DNA from: Elusimicrobiota bacterium
GTDB lineage: Bacteria > Elusimicrobiota > UBA5214 > JBBAAG01
Assembly (NCBI GenBank): GCA_041658405.1
Contig: JBBAAG010000007.1
Location: 9,668 to 73,667, forward strand
Length of the DNA stretch: 64,000 nucleotides
Direction: 5' to 3'
Part shown: positions 27,624-37,200 of the stretch, in pieces
How positions within the stretch are numbered: the stretch's first letter is position 1
Layout of the letters: every line of letters begins with the position of its first letter
Position numbers and translations under genes: made by a program
The notes under the pieces: generated by a model
The model's input: only the letters and a program-made list of their open reading frames with translations
The model's database searches: none
What the model was told of the DNA's origin: nothing

Positions 27624-28298
27624 TTACCAATCATTCCCAATAGAAGGTAGCTGGGGGGTTGACATTTTGCGTTTATCCTGTGCGTCTTTCTCCTGGTTTT
27701 CTAGTGCTTCTAACAAACGTTTAGCGTCTTCTTCGCTCATATCCTTCTTTTTTTGTTCTGGCTGCTGTTGTTCCTGTTGCTGTTCATTTTGTTTTTTTTC
27801 TTTATTATCCTGTTTCTGTTTCTGTTTTTGCTGTTGTTGTTGCTGTTTATTTTGTTGTTTCGCGTTTTCTTTGAGTTTGCGTTGCGCAAATTCAAGGTTG
27901 TATTTCGCGTCTTTATCGTTGGGGTTTAATTCCAGGGATTTAGTGTAGTATTGTATGGCGTCAACCAGGTTGTTCTGGCGGAATAGACAGTTGCCAGTAT
28001 TGTAATACGCTTGTGATTGAAGTTTGATGTCTTTTGAGTTTATAGCTTTTTGGTATTCTACCTTCGCGTCGTCGTATTGTTCCTTTTTATATAACGCATT
28101 GCCGAGGTTGAAACTTACCTCCGCAGAGTCAGGTGCGCTGATCTGTGCGTCACGGTATGATTCTAATGCGCGGTCATAGTCTTTGTTGTTGTAATGATAA
28201 TTCCCGCGGTTGATCTTTCCCGTTGCGGATGCGTTAAGTATTGAAGGGGTGAGTATCAATAAACTGATTAATAAAAAGGCGAGGATTTTGTTTGTCAT
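27624..28298 (-). CDS. batC: BatC-like TPR protein with poly-Gln/Lys tail
   Basis: The 224-residue protein has a signal peptide (MTNKILAFLLISLLILTPS) and three TPR units (HYNNKDYDRALESYRDA; NLGNALYKKEQYDDAKVEYQKA; YNTGNCLFRQNNLVDAIQYYTKSLELNP). A long Gln/Lys/Glu low-complexity stretch follows, including a run of six Gln, and then a charged tail. This is the layout of BatC, which sits in the periplasm beside BatA and BatB. It overlaps batB by four bases (ATGA). Confidence 0.82.
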   Translation of the reverse strand: MTNKILAFLLISLLILTPSILNASATGKINRGNYHYNNKDYDRALESYRDAQISAPDSAEVSFNLGNALYKKEQYDDAKVEYQKAINSKDIKLQSQAYYNTGNCLFRQNNLVDAIQYYTKSLELNPNDKDAKYNLEFAQRKLKENAKQQNKQQQQQQKQKQKQDNKEKKQNEQQQEQQQPEQKKKDMSEEDAKRLLEALENQEKDAQDKRKMSTPQLPSIGNDW

Positions 28299-29314
28299 AC
28301 GTTCGCCTCCTTTTTTTCGGGTTTTGTTTCAGGTAATATGAGTTCTAATAATAATAATAGTAACGCAATGCCTAAGAAGTACTGGTAACGGTCTTCGTAT
28401 TTACTGAACAATTTGCTTTGTAATTCCTTTTTTTCCATCGAGGATATATCGTCGTATATGCGCTGAACTTCAATGTCTCCGCCGGTAGCACGGTAGTACT
28501 TGCCTCCGGTGAGCATCGCAATTTTTTGTAGTGTAGTTTCATCGAGTTTGCTTACTACAGTACTACCTGATTTATCTTTTTTATATTCTAACAAATTACC
28601 GGCAGTATCGCGTATGGGTATGACTTCGCCTTCAGGGTTGCCAAAGCCTATGGTGTATATCTTAACCCCTTCACGTTTAGCAGCTTCCGCTGCTGCTAGC
28701 GGGTCGCCTTGATGATCTTCACCGTCGGTTAGGAGTACCAGTACTTTGTATTTCCTTTCTTTCTGGGAGAAAGATTTTGTTGCAAGTTGTATAGCTTCAC
28801 CAATGGATGTCCCGGCCCGCGGGATCAGGGATGGGTCAATCAGGGATAATAACATCTTCGCAGCGTTATAGTCCAGTGTTAACGGGCATTGCATGAATGC
28901 AGTACCGGAGAACGCTATGATACCGATTCTGTCGCCCTGTAACTGGTTAACAAACATTGAAAGGTTATCCTTTGCTTTACGCATACGGTTTGGCGCAATG
29001 TCTTCTGCCAGCATGCTTGTCGAGCAGTCTATGGCGATTATTATGTCCACACCGTGGCGTTTGATATTGACCAGCCTGCTACCGATCTGCGGGCCTGCGA
29101 GGGAAAATATCAGGAAGAACGTTGTGGTGGTTAGCAGTACCGCTTTTATTATAAACCTTTCAGTTACTGCGTAATTAACCAGTCTTGATAACATTGTTGT
29201 GCTTGCAAACAGGTTAAGCATTTTCTTGCGGTTACGATTAACATAAACATAGAAGATAACCAATATAGGTATTAATACCAATAGTATTAAGTATCCGGGG
29301 TAATGAAAATGCAT
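28295..29314 (-). CDS. batB: BatB: VWA-domain membrane protein
   Basis: The 339-residue protein has two N-terminal membrane helices, a von Willebrand factor A domain with the metal site IIIAIDCSTSMLAED (DxSxS) and the later TDGEDHQGD, and a C-terminal helix (YFLGIALLLLLLELILP). VWA proteins of this operon act with the MoxR AAA+ ATPase. It pairs with the neighbouring batA, which has the same plan. Confidence 0.87.
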   Translation of the reverse strand: MHFHYPGYLILLVLIPILVIFYVYVNRNRKKMLNLFASTTMLSRLVNYAVTERFIIKAVLLTTTTFFLIFSLAGPQIGSRLVNIKRHGVDIIIAIDCSTSMLAEDIAPNRMRKAKDNLSMFVNQLQGDRIGIIAFSGTAFMQCPLTLDYNAAKMLLSLIDPSLIPRAGTSIGEAIQLATKSFSQKERKYKVLVLLTDGEDHQGDPLAAAEAAKREGVKIYTIGFGNPEGEVIPIRDTAGNLLEYKKDKSGSTVVSKLDETTLQKIAMLTGGKYYRATGGDIEVQRIYDDISSMEKKELQSKLFSKYEDRYQYFLGIALLLLLLELILPETKPEKKEANV

Positions 29315-29341
29315 ATATAGTTCCGTTAATCTCCTTTTATG

Positions 29342-30346
29342 TTATGGTATTTTACTTAGTACCGTGTTGCCTGTAACAATTGCGCTGAGTAAAAGTATCA
29401 ATGCGGGTAGTAGGAAGTAGGTAAATAATTCACGGTATTCAGTATATTCCTGTACTTTAATCTCGGTTTTCTCAAGTTTATCGATCTGTTTATAAACTTC
29501 CACAAGTTTTTTTGCGGTAGTTGCGCGGAAGTATGAGCCGGAAGTTAGTTCCGCAATCTGGCTTAAGGTGTTTTCGTCAAGGTCTTCCTGGATGGTTACG
29601 TACTGCCTGCCAAAAACAGGGTGGTCAACAGGATATAACGACCCGCCCCGTGCGCCACAACCGATGGTGTATATTTTTACGTCTAGTGCCTGTGCGGCTT
29701 TTGCGGCGGTTAACGGGTCAATCTCGCCCATGTTACTTCGCCCGTCGGTGAGAAGAATGATGATTTTACTCTTCGCCTGGCTGTCTTTTAAACGGTTTAA
29801 TGCAGTTACTATAGCAGTTCCTACTGCCGTACCGTCCATCTGTGTCATCCCGATCTCAACTTTATCAATAAAATCTACGATTGCGCCGTAGTCAACGGTA
29901 AGCGGGCATTGCGTAAATGCTAAAGCGGAAAACACAACGATTCCTATACGGTCATGTTTGCGTCCTTTAACAAACTCTTTTGCTGCTTGTTTGGCAGCGT
30001 CAAGGCGGTTGAGCGGTTTGAAGTCTAATGCGCGCATACTTGTCGATGTGTCGAGGCAGAGGATGATGTCTACCCCGCGGGTAGTGATTTCTTCAGTCTT
30101 TATCCCTGCCTGCGGGCGTGCAAGCGCTAAGATTATTAATACCACAGCGGTGAGTTTTAGTAAAAATAATATCATACGGGGAGGTAATTGTTGGCTTTTT
30201 AAGAGTTCTTTCCATAAATATAACGACGAATATTTTATTGATGCGGAACGATAGTATTTATTGTAATACCAGTAAAGCAGAGGAAGTAGGATTAAGAGTG
30301 ATAAAACCCAAGTATTGGCAAATCGCATATTAAATCGGTACTCCAT
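29342..30346 (-). CDS. batA: BatA: VWA-domain membrane protein
   Basis: The 334-residue protein has the same plan as batB: N-terminal helices, a VWA domain with the metal site IILCLDTSTSMRALD and a conserved LLTDGRSNMG, and a C-terminal membrane helix. It overlaps the upstream gene by 17 bases, which suggests translational coupling. It is likely a paralog of batB from a local duplication. Confidence 0.87.
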   Translation of the reverse strand: MEYRFNMRFANTWVLSLLILLPLLYWYYNKYYRSASIKYSSLYLWKELLKSQQLPPRMILFLLKLTAVVLIILALARPQAGIKTEEITTRGVDIILCLDTSTSMRALDFKPLNRLDAAKQAAKEFVKGRKHDRIGIVVFSALAFTQCPLTVDYGAIVDFIDKVEIGMTQMDGTAVGTAIVTALNRLKDSQAKSKIIILLTDGRSNMGEIDPLTAAKAAQALDVKIYTIGCGARGGSLYPVDHPVFGRQYVTIQEDLDENTLSQIAELTSGSYFRATTAKKLVEVYKQIDKLEKTEIKVQEYTEYRELFTYFLLPALILLLSAIVTGNTVLSKIP

Positions 30347-31295
30347 GTTTTGTGTTTTCCACTAGAGATACAGCAGTATTATAATCGGTATTTACAATAT
30401 CGCCATCAGGAATGTACTTCGCAAATTTGACAAGGTCACAGTCATCAAGGAGTTCTTTGTATTTGGAGCAATACTTTTTATCTACAGCGCGGAGTTCCTG
30501 GAATATTTCCCATGTTGTACGTTCGATCGCTGCGATATTATACCGTCCTTCAATGTATTTACGGATAATGTCGGAGAGCAGGGTATAATATTGGCGGTAA
30601 TTGCCGGTGGATAATAAATCAGACTCGTTTAATTTGCGTAATTGCGATAACGCAAGTTCATGCGGGGGTAAACCAGGAGTGGTTTCTTCTATAATGTTTT
30701 GAATAACAGGGCGGTTGTAGTAGAAGTACCAGAATAATAAGATCAGGGTCAATAACGGGATGATAGAAAACAGGATTTTCCAGATCTTTCCCATAGGAAT
30801 ATTTACGGGTGGTTTGATATCGCGGATATCATCTTCCAACCCTTCTTTATCAATTACACTTTCTACTAAAATGTATATCTCGCCGGTGGAGACCGTTTTT
30901 GTGCTATCGCTGACATCGAGGTATTCAATTGTCATTGAAGGGATAACATATTGTCCTGTAGTGAAAGTTGATAGTACAAACTTTTGTTCCGCAATATTGC
31001 GGTGCGGAGAAAATATGCCGCCTGATTTTTTAATGGGTTTTACTTGAAAATCTTTTATCTCAAACACGCCAAGGTGTGCACCCGGAGGGGGGATAAAAAA
31101 CTTTATGTCATTGCTGTAGTTGTATTTTAGTTCGTAATTAAACTTATCCCCGATCGTTATTCTGTTACGGTCAATCTTTCCTTGAATTAAAACATCAGGT
31201 AACTTATTTGCGGTAACTGTCCCCGTAAAAAATGCGGGGAATATTGAAATAAGTGATATTAATAAATAATTATAGGCCGTTTTCATAGATTTCAA
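30330..31295 (-). CDS. BatD-like/DUF4381-like membrane protein
   Basis: The 321-residue protein has a signal peptide, a beta-rich ectodomain of about 150 residues that resembles the start of BatD (QGKIDRNRITIGDKFNYELKY), one membrane helix (KILFSIIPLLTLILLFWYFYY) and a cytoplasmic helical tail with LPPHELALSQLRKL, as in DUF4381. Such proteins occupy the place between DUF58 and BatA in MoxR operons. The gene overlaps both neighbours. ATG 31286 is an alternative start. Confidence 0.7.
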   Translation of the reverse strand: MKSMKTAYNYLLISLISIFPAFFTGTVTANKLPDVLIQGKIDRNRITIGDKFNYELKYNYSNDIKFFIPPPGAHLGVFEIKDFQVKPIKKSGGIFSPHRNIAEQKFVLSTFTTGQYVIPSMTIEYLDVSDSTKTVSTGEIYILVESVIDKEGLEDDIRDIKPPVNIPMGKIWKILFSIIPLLTLILLFWYFYYNRPVIQNIIEETTPGLPPHELALSQLRKLNESDLLSTGNYRQYYTLLSDIIRKYIEGRYNIAAIERTTWEIFQELRAVDKKYCSKYKELLDDCDLVKFAKYIPDGDIVNTDYNTAVSLVENTKHGVPI

Positions 31296-32205
31296 CTTTT
31301 TCCGCTTGAATTAACCGGTTAAACAGTTCTTGTTGGAGTACACGGTACTTTTCTTCGGTTAGTTTTGAGATGATACCGGCACGTGATTCTTCAAAAGATT
31401 GAATTTTGTTATCCTTATTTTTTAACTCGTTTTTATGCGCCTGGTAGTATAATTCAATTTCTTTTTCCGTTGGTTTGCCTTTATCGCCGATCTCGTCTGA
31501 TAGTACACGCTGAAGTATTACTTGACGTTTCCAGTATTCCAGTTGTTTGTTAAGGTCAGTATCACGGTCGTAGCCTTTACGTTTACCCGAAGATAGGAGT
31601 AAATCTTCTGCGATAAGTTGTTTTAATAATTCTGTTAGTTTATCTTTGGAATAACGCCCTGCTTGTTGTTGTAACTGCGGGGGTAAAAGACGGATATATT
31701 CGTCTAAGTCAGTCTTTGTAATAGTGCGTTTACCAACTTTTGCTATTACTGCGGAGGATGGTTTTTGTGTGCGGGTGTTCAGTGTAACATTTTGTTCAAG
31801 AAAACGTGCAGCATCATAAGACTTGCCGAGTTTTTCCATGCATCCAACTATTTTGTAATCTATATCGCTTGTTAGTTTAACATCATGTGCATAAACTTTT
31901 GCATGAAGATATAATGCTAGAGCGGATTCGTTATCCGCAAGATTATCCGCTTGAATATTTGCGGCAAGATAGTATATGTTAGCGGTTTCATTGCGCCCAG
32001 CCTTACCGGAATCAGCTAATGTTTTGTATTCCTCAACTGCTTGTTTGTATAAACCGGTTTCGATTAGTTTTGAGATATACCTTTTTTTAATTGTTAATAA
32101 GTTTGAGGATTTATTGTTTGAGACAATAATGTATCCTGTACCTGAGAGTAATAGAAAAGCCAGAATGATGTAACCAAAAATGTTGTTCTTCATAATTTGT
32201 TTCAC
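31270..32205 (-). CDS. SurA-N-like periplasmic chaperone-type protein with membrane anchor
   Basis: The 311-residue protein has an N-terminal membrane helix (IFGYIILAFLLLSGTGYIIV), a helical TPR-like part (residues about 35-135) and a C-terminal part that starts AKVGKRTITKTDLDEYIRLL and continues with DKLTELLKQLIAEDLLL, the pattern of the SurA/PpiD chaperone module. The parvulin PPIase domain itself is absent. A SurA-like module in a Bat operon suggests handling of outer-membrane or secreted proteins. Its ATG overlaps the stop of the DUF58 gene. Confidence 0.6.
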   Translation of the reverse strand: MKQIMKNNIFGYIILAFLLLSGTGYIIVSNNKSSNLLTIKKRYISKLIETGLYKQAVEEYKTLADSGKAGRNETANIYYLAANIQADNLADNESALALYLHAKVYAHDVKLTSDIDYKIVGCMEKLGKSYDAARFLEQNVTLNTRTQKPSSAVIAKVGKRTITKTDLDEYIRLLPPQLQQQAGRYSKDKLTELLKQLIAEDLLLSSGKRKGYDRDTDLNKQLEYWKRQVILQRVLSDEIGDKGKPTEKEIELYYQAHKNELKNKDNKIQSFEESRAGIISKLTEEKYRVLQQELFNRLIQAEKVEIYENGL

Positions 32206-33080
32206 CTATACCTTCGTTCCCTGACCTTAAAAAAGTTTAATAACGGTTTGACATAAGACTCTCCGGCGTTTAACGGAATAACGTCAACTTCTGCTGTTTT
32301 GAATAAATCTTTTATGTACGCAGCGCGGTTGTCCTTTTTTTCTTTAAACTTTGACATCAAAACAGCATCGTTGGTGTTGATGACCAAAACTTCACCGGAT
32401 TCGTTATCTTTTAGTTCAATATTTCCGATACTTGGGATGGATTCTTCTTTCTCGTCAAAAATACGGATTGCTATGACGTCATGGCGGTAGCTTGTTACTT
32501 TCAGTGCTTTCTCAAACCCGTCATCGTTAAAGTCGGAGATCAGGAAGATTATTGATTTACGTTTCTGTACATCGTTGATATACTCTAAAGCTTGACGGAT
32601 ATTAGTTCCCGTGCTTTGTGGTTTGTAGAACAAGATTTCGCGGATTAGCCTTAGAATATGAGCCCTTGATTTTTTTGGGGGTATATATTTTTCGATTTTA
32701 TCCGTAAAAACCAGGAGGCCTACTTTGTCATTGTTCCTTACTGCGGAGAATGATAATGCCGCTGTGATCTCCGCTGCAACTGCTGCTTTAGTTTTTAGTT
32801 TTGTACCGAAATCTGTTGAGCCGCTCATGTCAACAAGAAAGATTAATGTTAGTTCGCGTTCTTCAACAAACTTTTTTATATATGGATGTCCAAACCGTGC
32901 GGTGACGTTCCAGTCAATGCTGCGGATATCATCACCCGGTTGGTATTCGCGTACATCACTGAATTCCATGCCATGTCCTTTGAATACGCTGCTGTACTGC
33001 CCGGCAAAGGTGTCGTTAACAAGGCGTTTGGTGCGAATCTCAATCTTACGTATTTGATTCATTACTTCGCGTGGTATCAT
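32202..33080 (-). CDS. DUF58 (VWA-like) protein of the MoxR operon
   Basis: The 292-residue cytoplasmic protein carries the DUF58 hallmark EYQPGDDIRSIDWNVTARFGHPYIKKF followed by a VWA-like fold with LVDMSGSTDFG and FLISDFNDDG. DUF58 proteins are regularly encoded next to MoxR ATPases and are considered their adaptors. It has neither signal peptide nor membrane helix. Confidence 0.9.
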   Translation of the reverse strand: MIPREVMNQIRKIEIRTKRLVNDTFAGQYSSVFKGHGMEFSDVREYQPGDDIRSIDWNVTARFGHPYIKKFVEERELTLIFLVDMSGSTDFGTKLKTKAAVAAEITAALSFSAVRNNDKVGLLVFTDKIEKYIPPKKSRAHILRLIREILFYKPQSTGTNIRQALEYINDVQKRKSIIFLISDFNDDGFEKALKVTSYRHDVIAIRIFDEKEESIPSIGNIELKDNESGEVLVINTNDAVLMSKFKEKKDNRAAYIKDLFKTAEVDVIPLNAGESYVKPLLNFFKVRERRYR

Positions 33081-33118
33081 AGTGTATTTTATAACTCCTG
33101 TATGATCACCTGAATGGC

Positions 33119-34108
33119 TTATGGTACTTCTACAGTATCAAATACGCGTTTGACTATCTCATCGCTGGTGAGTTCTTCAGCTTCAGCCTCGTAACTTACA
33201 ATTACGCGATGGCGTAAAACATCAAGGCCTATGGATTTAACGTCTTCCGGTGTGACATACCCGCGCCCACGGAGGAATGCGTGTGCTTTCGCTGTGATTG
33301 TAAGATAAATAGTTGCGCGTGGTGATGCGCCATAGGAAATTAGTGGTTTTAGTTCGTCAAGTTTGTATTTTTCAGGGTATCTTGTTGCAAACACGATGTC
33401 GAGGATGTAATTCTTGATTTTTTCGTCTACGTAAATGGATTCCACTACTTGACGTGCTTTGAGTATATCTGCTGGAGAAATTATTTTTGAAACTTTTGGT
33501 ACACTGCTGCCTGTCATGCGTTCAAGTATAACCTTTTCTTCGTCCCGGGAGGGGTAGGATACTTTTAGTTTTAACATAAACCTGTCTACCTGCGCTTCAG
33601 GTAAGGGATATGTTCCTTCTTGTTCAATAGGGTTTTGGGTGGCTAAGACAAGAAAAGGGTCGTCAAGTTTATGTGTGCTGTCCCCTATAGTTACCTGTCG
33701 TTCTTGCATGCATTCAAGTAATGCGCTTTGTACTTTTGCGGGTGCACGGTTGATTTCATCCGCAAGGATAAGGTTTGAAAACACAGGGCCTTTTTTAACG
33801 GTAAAATTGCCGTTCTGCGGGTTATAAATGTTTGTTCCTATAAGATCAGCAGGGAGAAGGTCTGGAGTGAACTGTATCCGCTGAAATTTTGTCTGTATAC
33901 AATCGGATAAAGTTTTTACCGCTAATGTTTTCGCTAAGCCCGGGACGCCTTCAAGTAATACATGCCCGTTACCAAGTAAGCCAATGAGTAAACGTTCAAG
34001 CGTGTACCTTTGCCCGACGATTACTTTGCCGATTTCAGTTAATAGTTCTTCGACAAATACGCTTTCTTTTTTTACTTTGTCGTTAAGTTCGCGGATTCCT
34101 TGTTCCAT
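33119..34108 (-). CDS. MoxR-family AAA+ ATPase
   Basis: The 329-residue ATPase heads the Bat operon. The Walker A region is LLEGVPGLAKTLAVKTL, Walker B is LILADEINRAPAKVQSALLE, sensor 1 is LATQNPIEQEGTYPLPEAQ and the C-terminal lid contains SPRATIYL. MoxR proteins act as chaperones that activate or assemble VWA-protein complexes. The start is ATG 34108, preceded by GGGAGG at a distance of 11 bases. An extended reading to 34153 has no such site. Confidence 0.92.
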   Translation of the reverse strand: MEQGIRELNDKVKKESVFVEELLTEIGKVIVGQRYTLERLLIGLLGNGHVLLEGVPGLAKTLAVKTLSDCIQTKFQRIQFTPDLLPADLIGTNIYNPQNGNFTVKKGPVFSNLILADEINRAPAKVQSALLECMQERQVTIGDSTHKLDDPFLVLATQNPIEQEGTYPLPEAQVDRFMLKLKVSYPSRDEEKVILERMTGSSVPKVSKIISPADILKARQVVESIYVDEKIKNYILDIVFATRYPEKYKLDELKPLISYGASPRATIYLTITAKAHAFLRGRGYVTPEDVKSIGLDVLRHRVIVSYEAEAEELTSDEIVKRVFDTVEVP

Positions 34109-34286
34109 AAATTTACATACCTCCCAAATATAATCATAATTTTGTTGACTCAAAACATCTTATATTATTGATGCATGAACACCAATAAAAGTTTCAAAAA
34201 TAATTGTGTTAAATTTTTAATATCTTAGCATAAAACTTATAAAGTTTAACAAAAAAACGGTTTTTTTCGTTATAATGTTTATTGTT
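34109..34286. promoter_or_regulatory. Divergent intergenic region between the Bat operon and a giant secreted protein gene
   Basis: This AT-rich 178-base region must hold two divergent promoters. For the plus strand TATAAT is at 34271-34276, ten bases before ATG 34287, with TTAACA (34246-34251) as an imperfect -35 at a 19-base spacing. A symmetric A7-CGG-T7 element (34251-34267) lies between them and could be an operator. On the minus strand the best -10 I see is TAAGAT with TTGGTG 17 bases away, which is weak. Confidence 0.5.
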
Positions 34287-37200
34287 ATGACATATAAGAA
34301 ATGGTTTGTTTTACTTTTTATAGTATCGGTGATATTCTGGTGGAACGGCTGGGTTTACAGCGCGGGTACTTGGGGGTATGAGTCAATTGATATTGTCGCT
34401 CAAACCGGGCAGAATACGTCAATACAGCTTGACTCTCTAGGGTATCCGCATATTGCATATTTTTATCAGAGCACGCAAACGGGTTATTATTTTATTAAAT
34501 ATGCAAAACTTACTGACGATGGATGGTTAACTTATGCGGTTGACGGGTCTACAAATCCGGCATCCGCGTATTACTGTTCTCTTGTACTCGATAGTTATGA
34601 TATTCCTCATGTCGTCTATAAAGATTTAACAAGCAATGATATAAAATACGCGACGTTTAACAGTGGAATATGGATTATTGATGGTTCTGTGGATAGCACT
34701 ACTAATAATGTCGGGGATTATCCGTCCTTAGCAATTGATTCCAACGGTTCTCCTCATATATCTTACTATGATGCTACAAATAAGAAGTTGAAGTATTCTT
34801 ATTACAACGGTGCTGAATGGATACCTGCGGTGGTAGATAATGATACAGGTGCTGGGAAGTATTCAAGTATTGCCGTAGATACAAACTCGTATCCATGCAT
34901 ATCGTATTATGATGATGTTAATACAAATCTTAAAGTAGCACGGTGGAATGGTTCTGCCTGGCAGTTAAATATTGTCGACGGAACTGGATCAAATGTAGGG
35001 AAATCTACCTCCATAAAAATAAGTTCTAATACAGGGAATGTGTATATCAGTTATACTGATAGCGGATTAGGTGTTGGTGCTGCTGATGCGTTAAAATATG
35101 CAAAATGGAATGGTGTTATATGGTCAACTTATACACTCGATGCCGGGTTGAATATGGAACAAAACGAACAGTATAATGCTACGGATATTGATGTTGATGC
35201 AGATGGGCACCCGCATATTATCTGTTGGAACCGTGATTTTAATAATTTTAGGTATAACTATTATGATGGTGCAGCCTGGCAGAAGTATGGCATAGAAAAC
35301 CTTACCCGCCCGATGGGGGCGTATCCATCGTTGGCGCTTGACAGCCTTGGGCGTGCGCATCTCAGCGGGTATGATTATTCTATCAGTACAAAAACGTTGA
35401 TGTATTTGCATAATGACGAAACGCCGCCTGGTGCGATTGATACTTTAGATGGCTTGAATGCGAAATACGAAGGACAGTTGTTACTGAGATGGAATTCAAC
35501 CGGTGATGATGGTAAGATTAATAAAATTCTTGGCGGGCAGTATCAGGTGAGGTATACTACTGCGCCTGAGGTTGCCTGGGATAATATTCCTTATTCCAAC
35601 CGTGTTACGTGGTCTACTACTACTGCTCCTGGTGTGCAAAGTTATAAAATTATTGAAAATCTTGAATCCGGTGTTACTTATTATTTATGGATAAGGGTGA
35701 TTGACCGTGTTGGTAATTTGTCAGGATTATCAAATAGAGCAACTGCGTGGGCACAGTTTGATATAACTCCGCCTGCGGCAGTTACTTCACTGGCTGTTGA
35801 CCGGGCTGGGTGTATCGAAGGTGAGATCAATCTTACCTGGGTTTCTGTCGGAGATAGCGGGTATGAAGGGAATGTCAATGGTAAATATGAGTTAAAGTAT
35901 TCCACTCAATCCTGGTATGACTACGATTTTGCTGCGTATACGGTTAGTTTAACAACTACAGGGGTTGTGCCTGGGACTGTGCAAATGGTAAAACTGAAGA
36001 ATTTGTTGCCGGGGACAACATATTATTTTTGGGTGAAAACCCTGGATGAACGCCAGAACATGGCGCCTAAATCGAATAAGGTGTCCGGTTGGGTGCAGGT
36101 GGATATTACTCCTCCAAAAGTTGTGGAGGCACTTTCACTTAAGATAGTTGAGGATTATAAAAGTGAACGCACAGTGGTTTTAGGTTGGACTTATCCCGGA
36201 GATGATGGTACCACCGGTTCTATTGTCGGGGGAAAGTATCGCATAAAGTATTCATCAAACCCTGCAGTTAATTGGAGCCGTTACGAAATTGACCGGGCAA
36301 CAACAGTTTTGTCAGGAGCTATGGGTTCACAATTGATTTCAGGGTTGAGGAATTCTACGAGTTATTACTTCTGGGTACGTGTGCTGGATGAACACGCTAA
36401 TTCTTCAGATATTCCTCCGTGTACTACTTTCTATATATATCTCGATGTAACCCCTCCCGGAGTGATTACCAACTTGTATGCTGAGAGCGGGAGCAGGTCA
36501 GGGTCTATAATGTTGCGCTGGACCGCGCCGGGGGATGATGATTATGAGAATAATATTAACGGCGGGAAGTATATTATAAAGTACTCGTCATTATCCGCTG
36601 CAACGTGGAATAGCGGGGAGAATTATGTTTTATATGTCCCAACTAGTGTTTCGCAGGGTATGACTGTGATATATAACTTAACTGGTTTAACAATGAATTT
36701 TATGTATTACATACGGATTGTAACCCTGGATGAACGCGAGAATACAGGTTCTCCTCCGGATACAGCGGTTTCTGCGCTTGCAACCGCTGACCTTATATTT
36801 CCAGGAAGTGTTACTGACCTTCAGGCACTGACGGGAACTGAAGAGGGGGAAGTCGTCTTACGTTGGACCGCTCCCGGTGATGACGGTACTTACGGAGACC
36901 TGTCTGCTGGTTATTGGAGAATAACATGTTCTACGGCGCCGGAAGGATATCTTTGGACACATAACGAATACAATCTTGAGCTTGCAACTTCCGCAGTACT
37001 TGGTGAACAACAGGAGTTGAGGATAAGGAGACTGCTTAAGAGCGGTACCACCTATTACATACGGTTATGGGTGGGGGATGATACTCCGAATTGGTCATAT
37101 GGGTCAAATATTTCTACCGCGCTGGCATTATCCGGTGAAGCGCCGATGGGGTTTGATACTTTGCAGGCATTGCCTGGGATTGATCAAAATCAGGTGAACC

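Noticed and set aside
27760..27860. Repeat array in the CAA/CAG-rich stretch of batC
   Set aside because: It is the coding sequence of the Gln/Lys-rich tail of the protein, not a CRISPR or noncoding repeat.
34251..34267. A7-CGG-T7 palindrome as an intrinsic terminator
   Set aside because: It lies between divergent genes where no transcript needs to end, and the stem is only A-T pairs.
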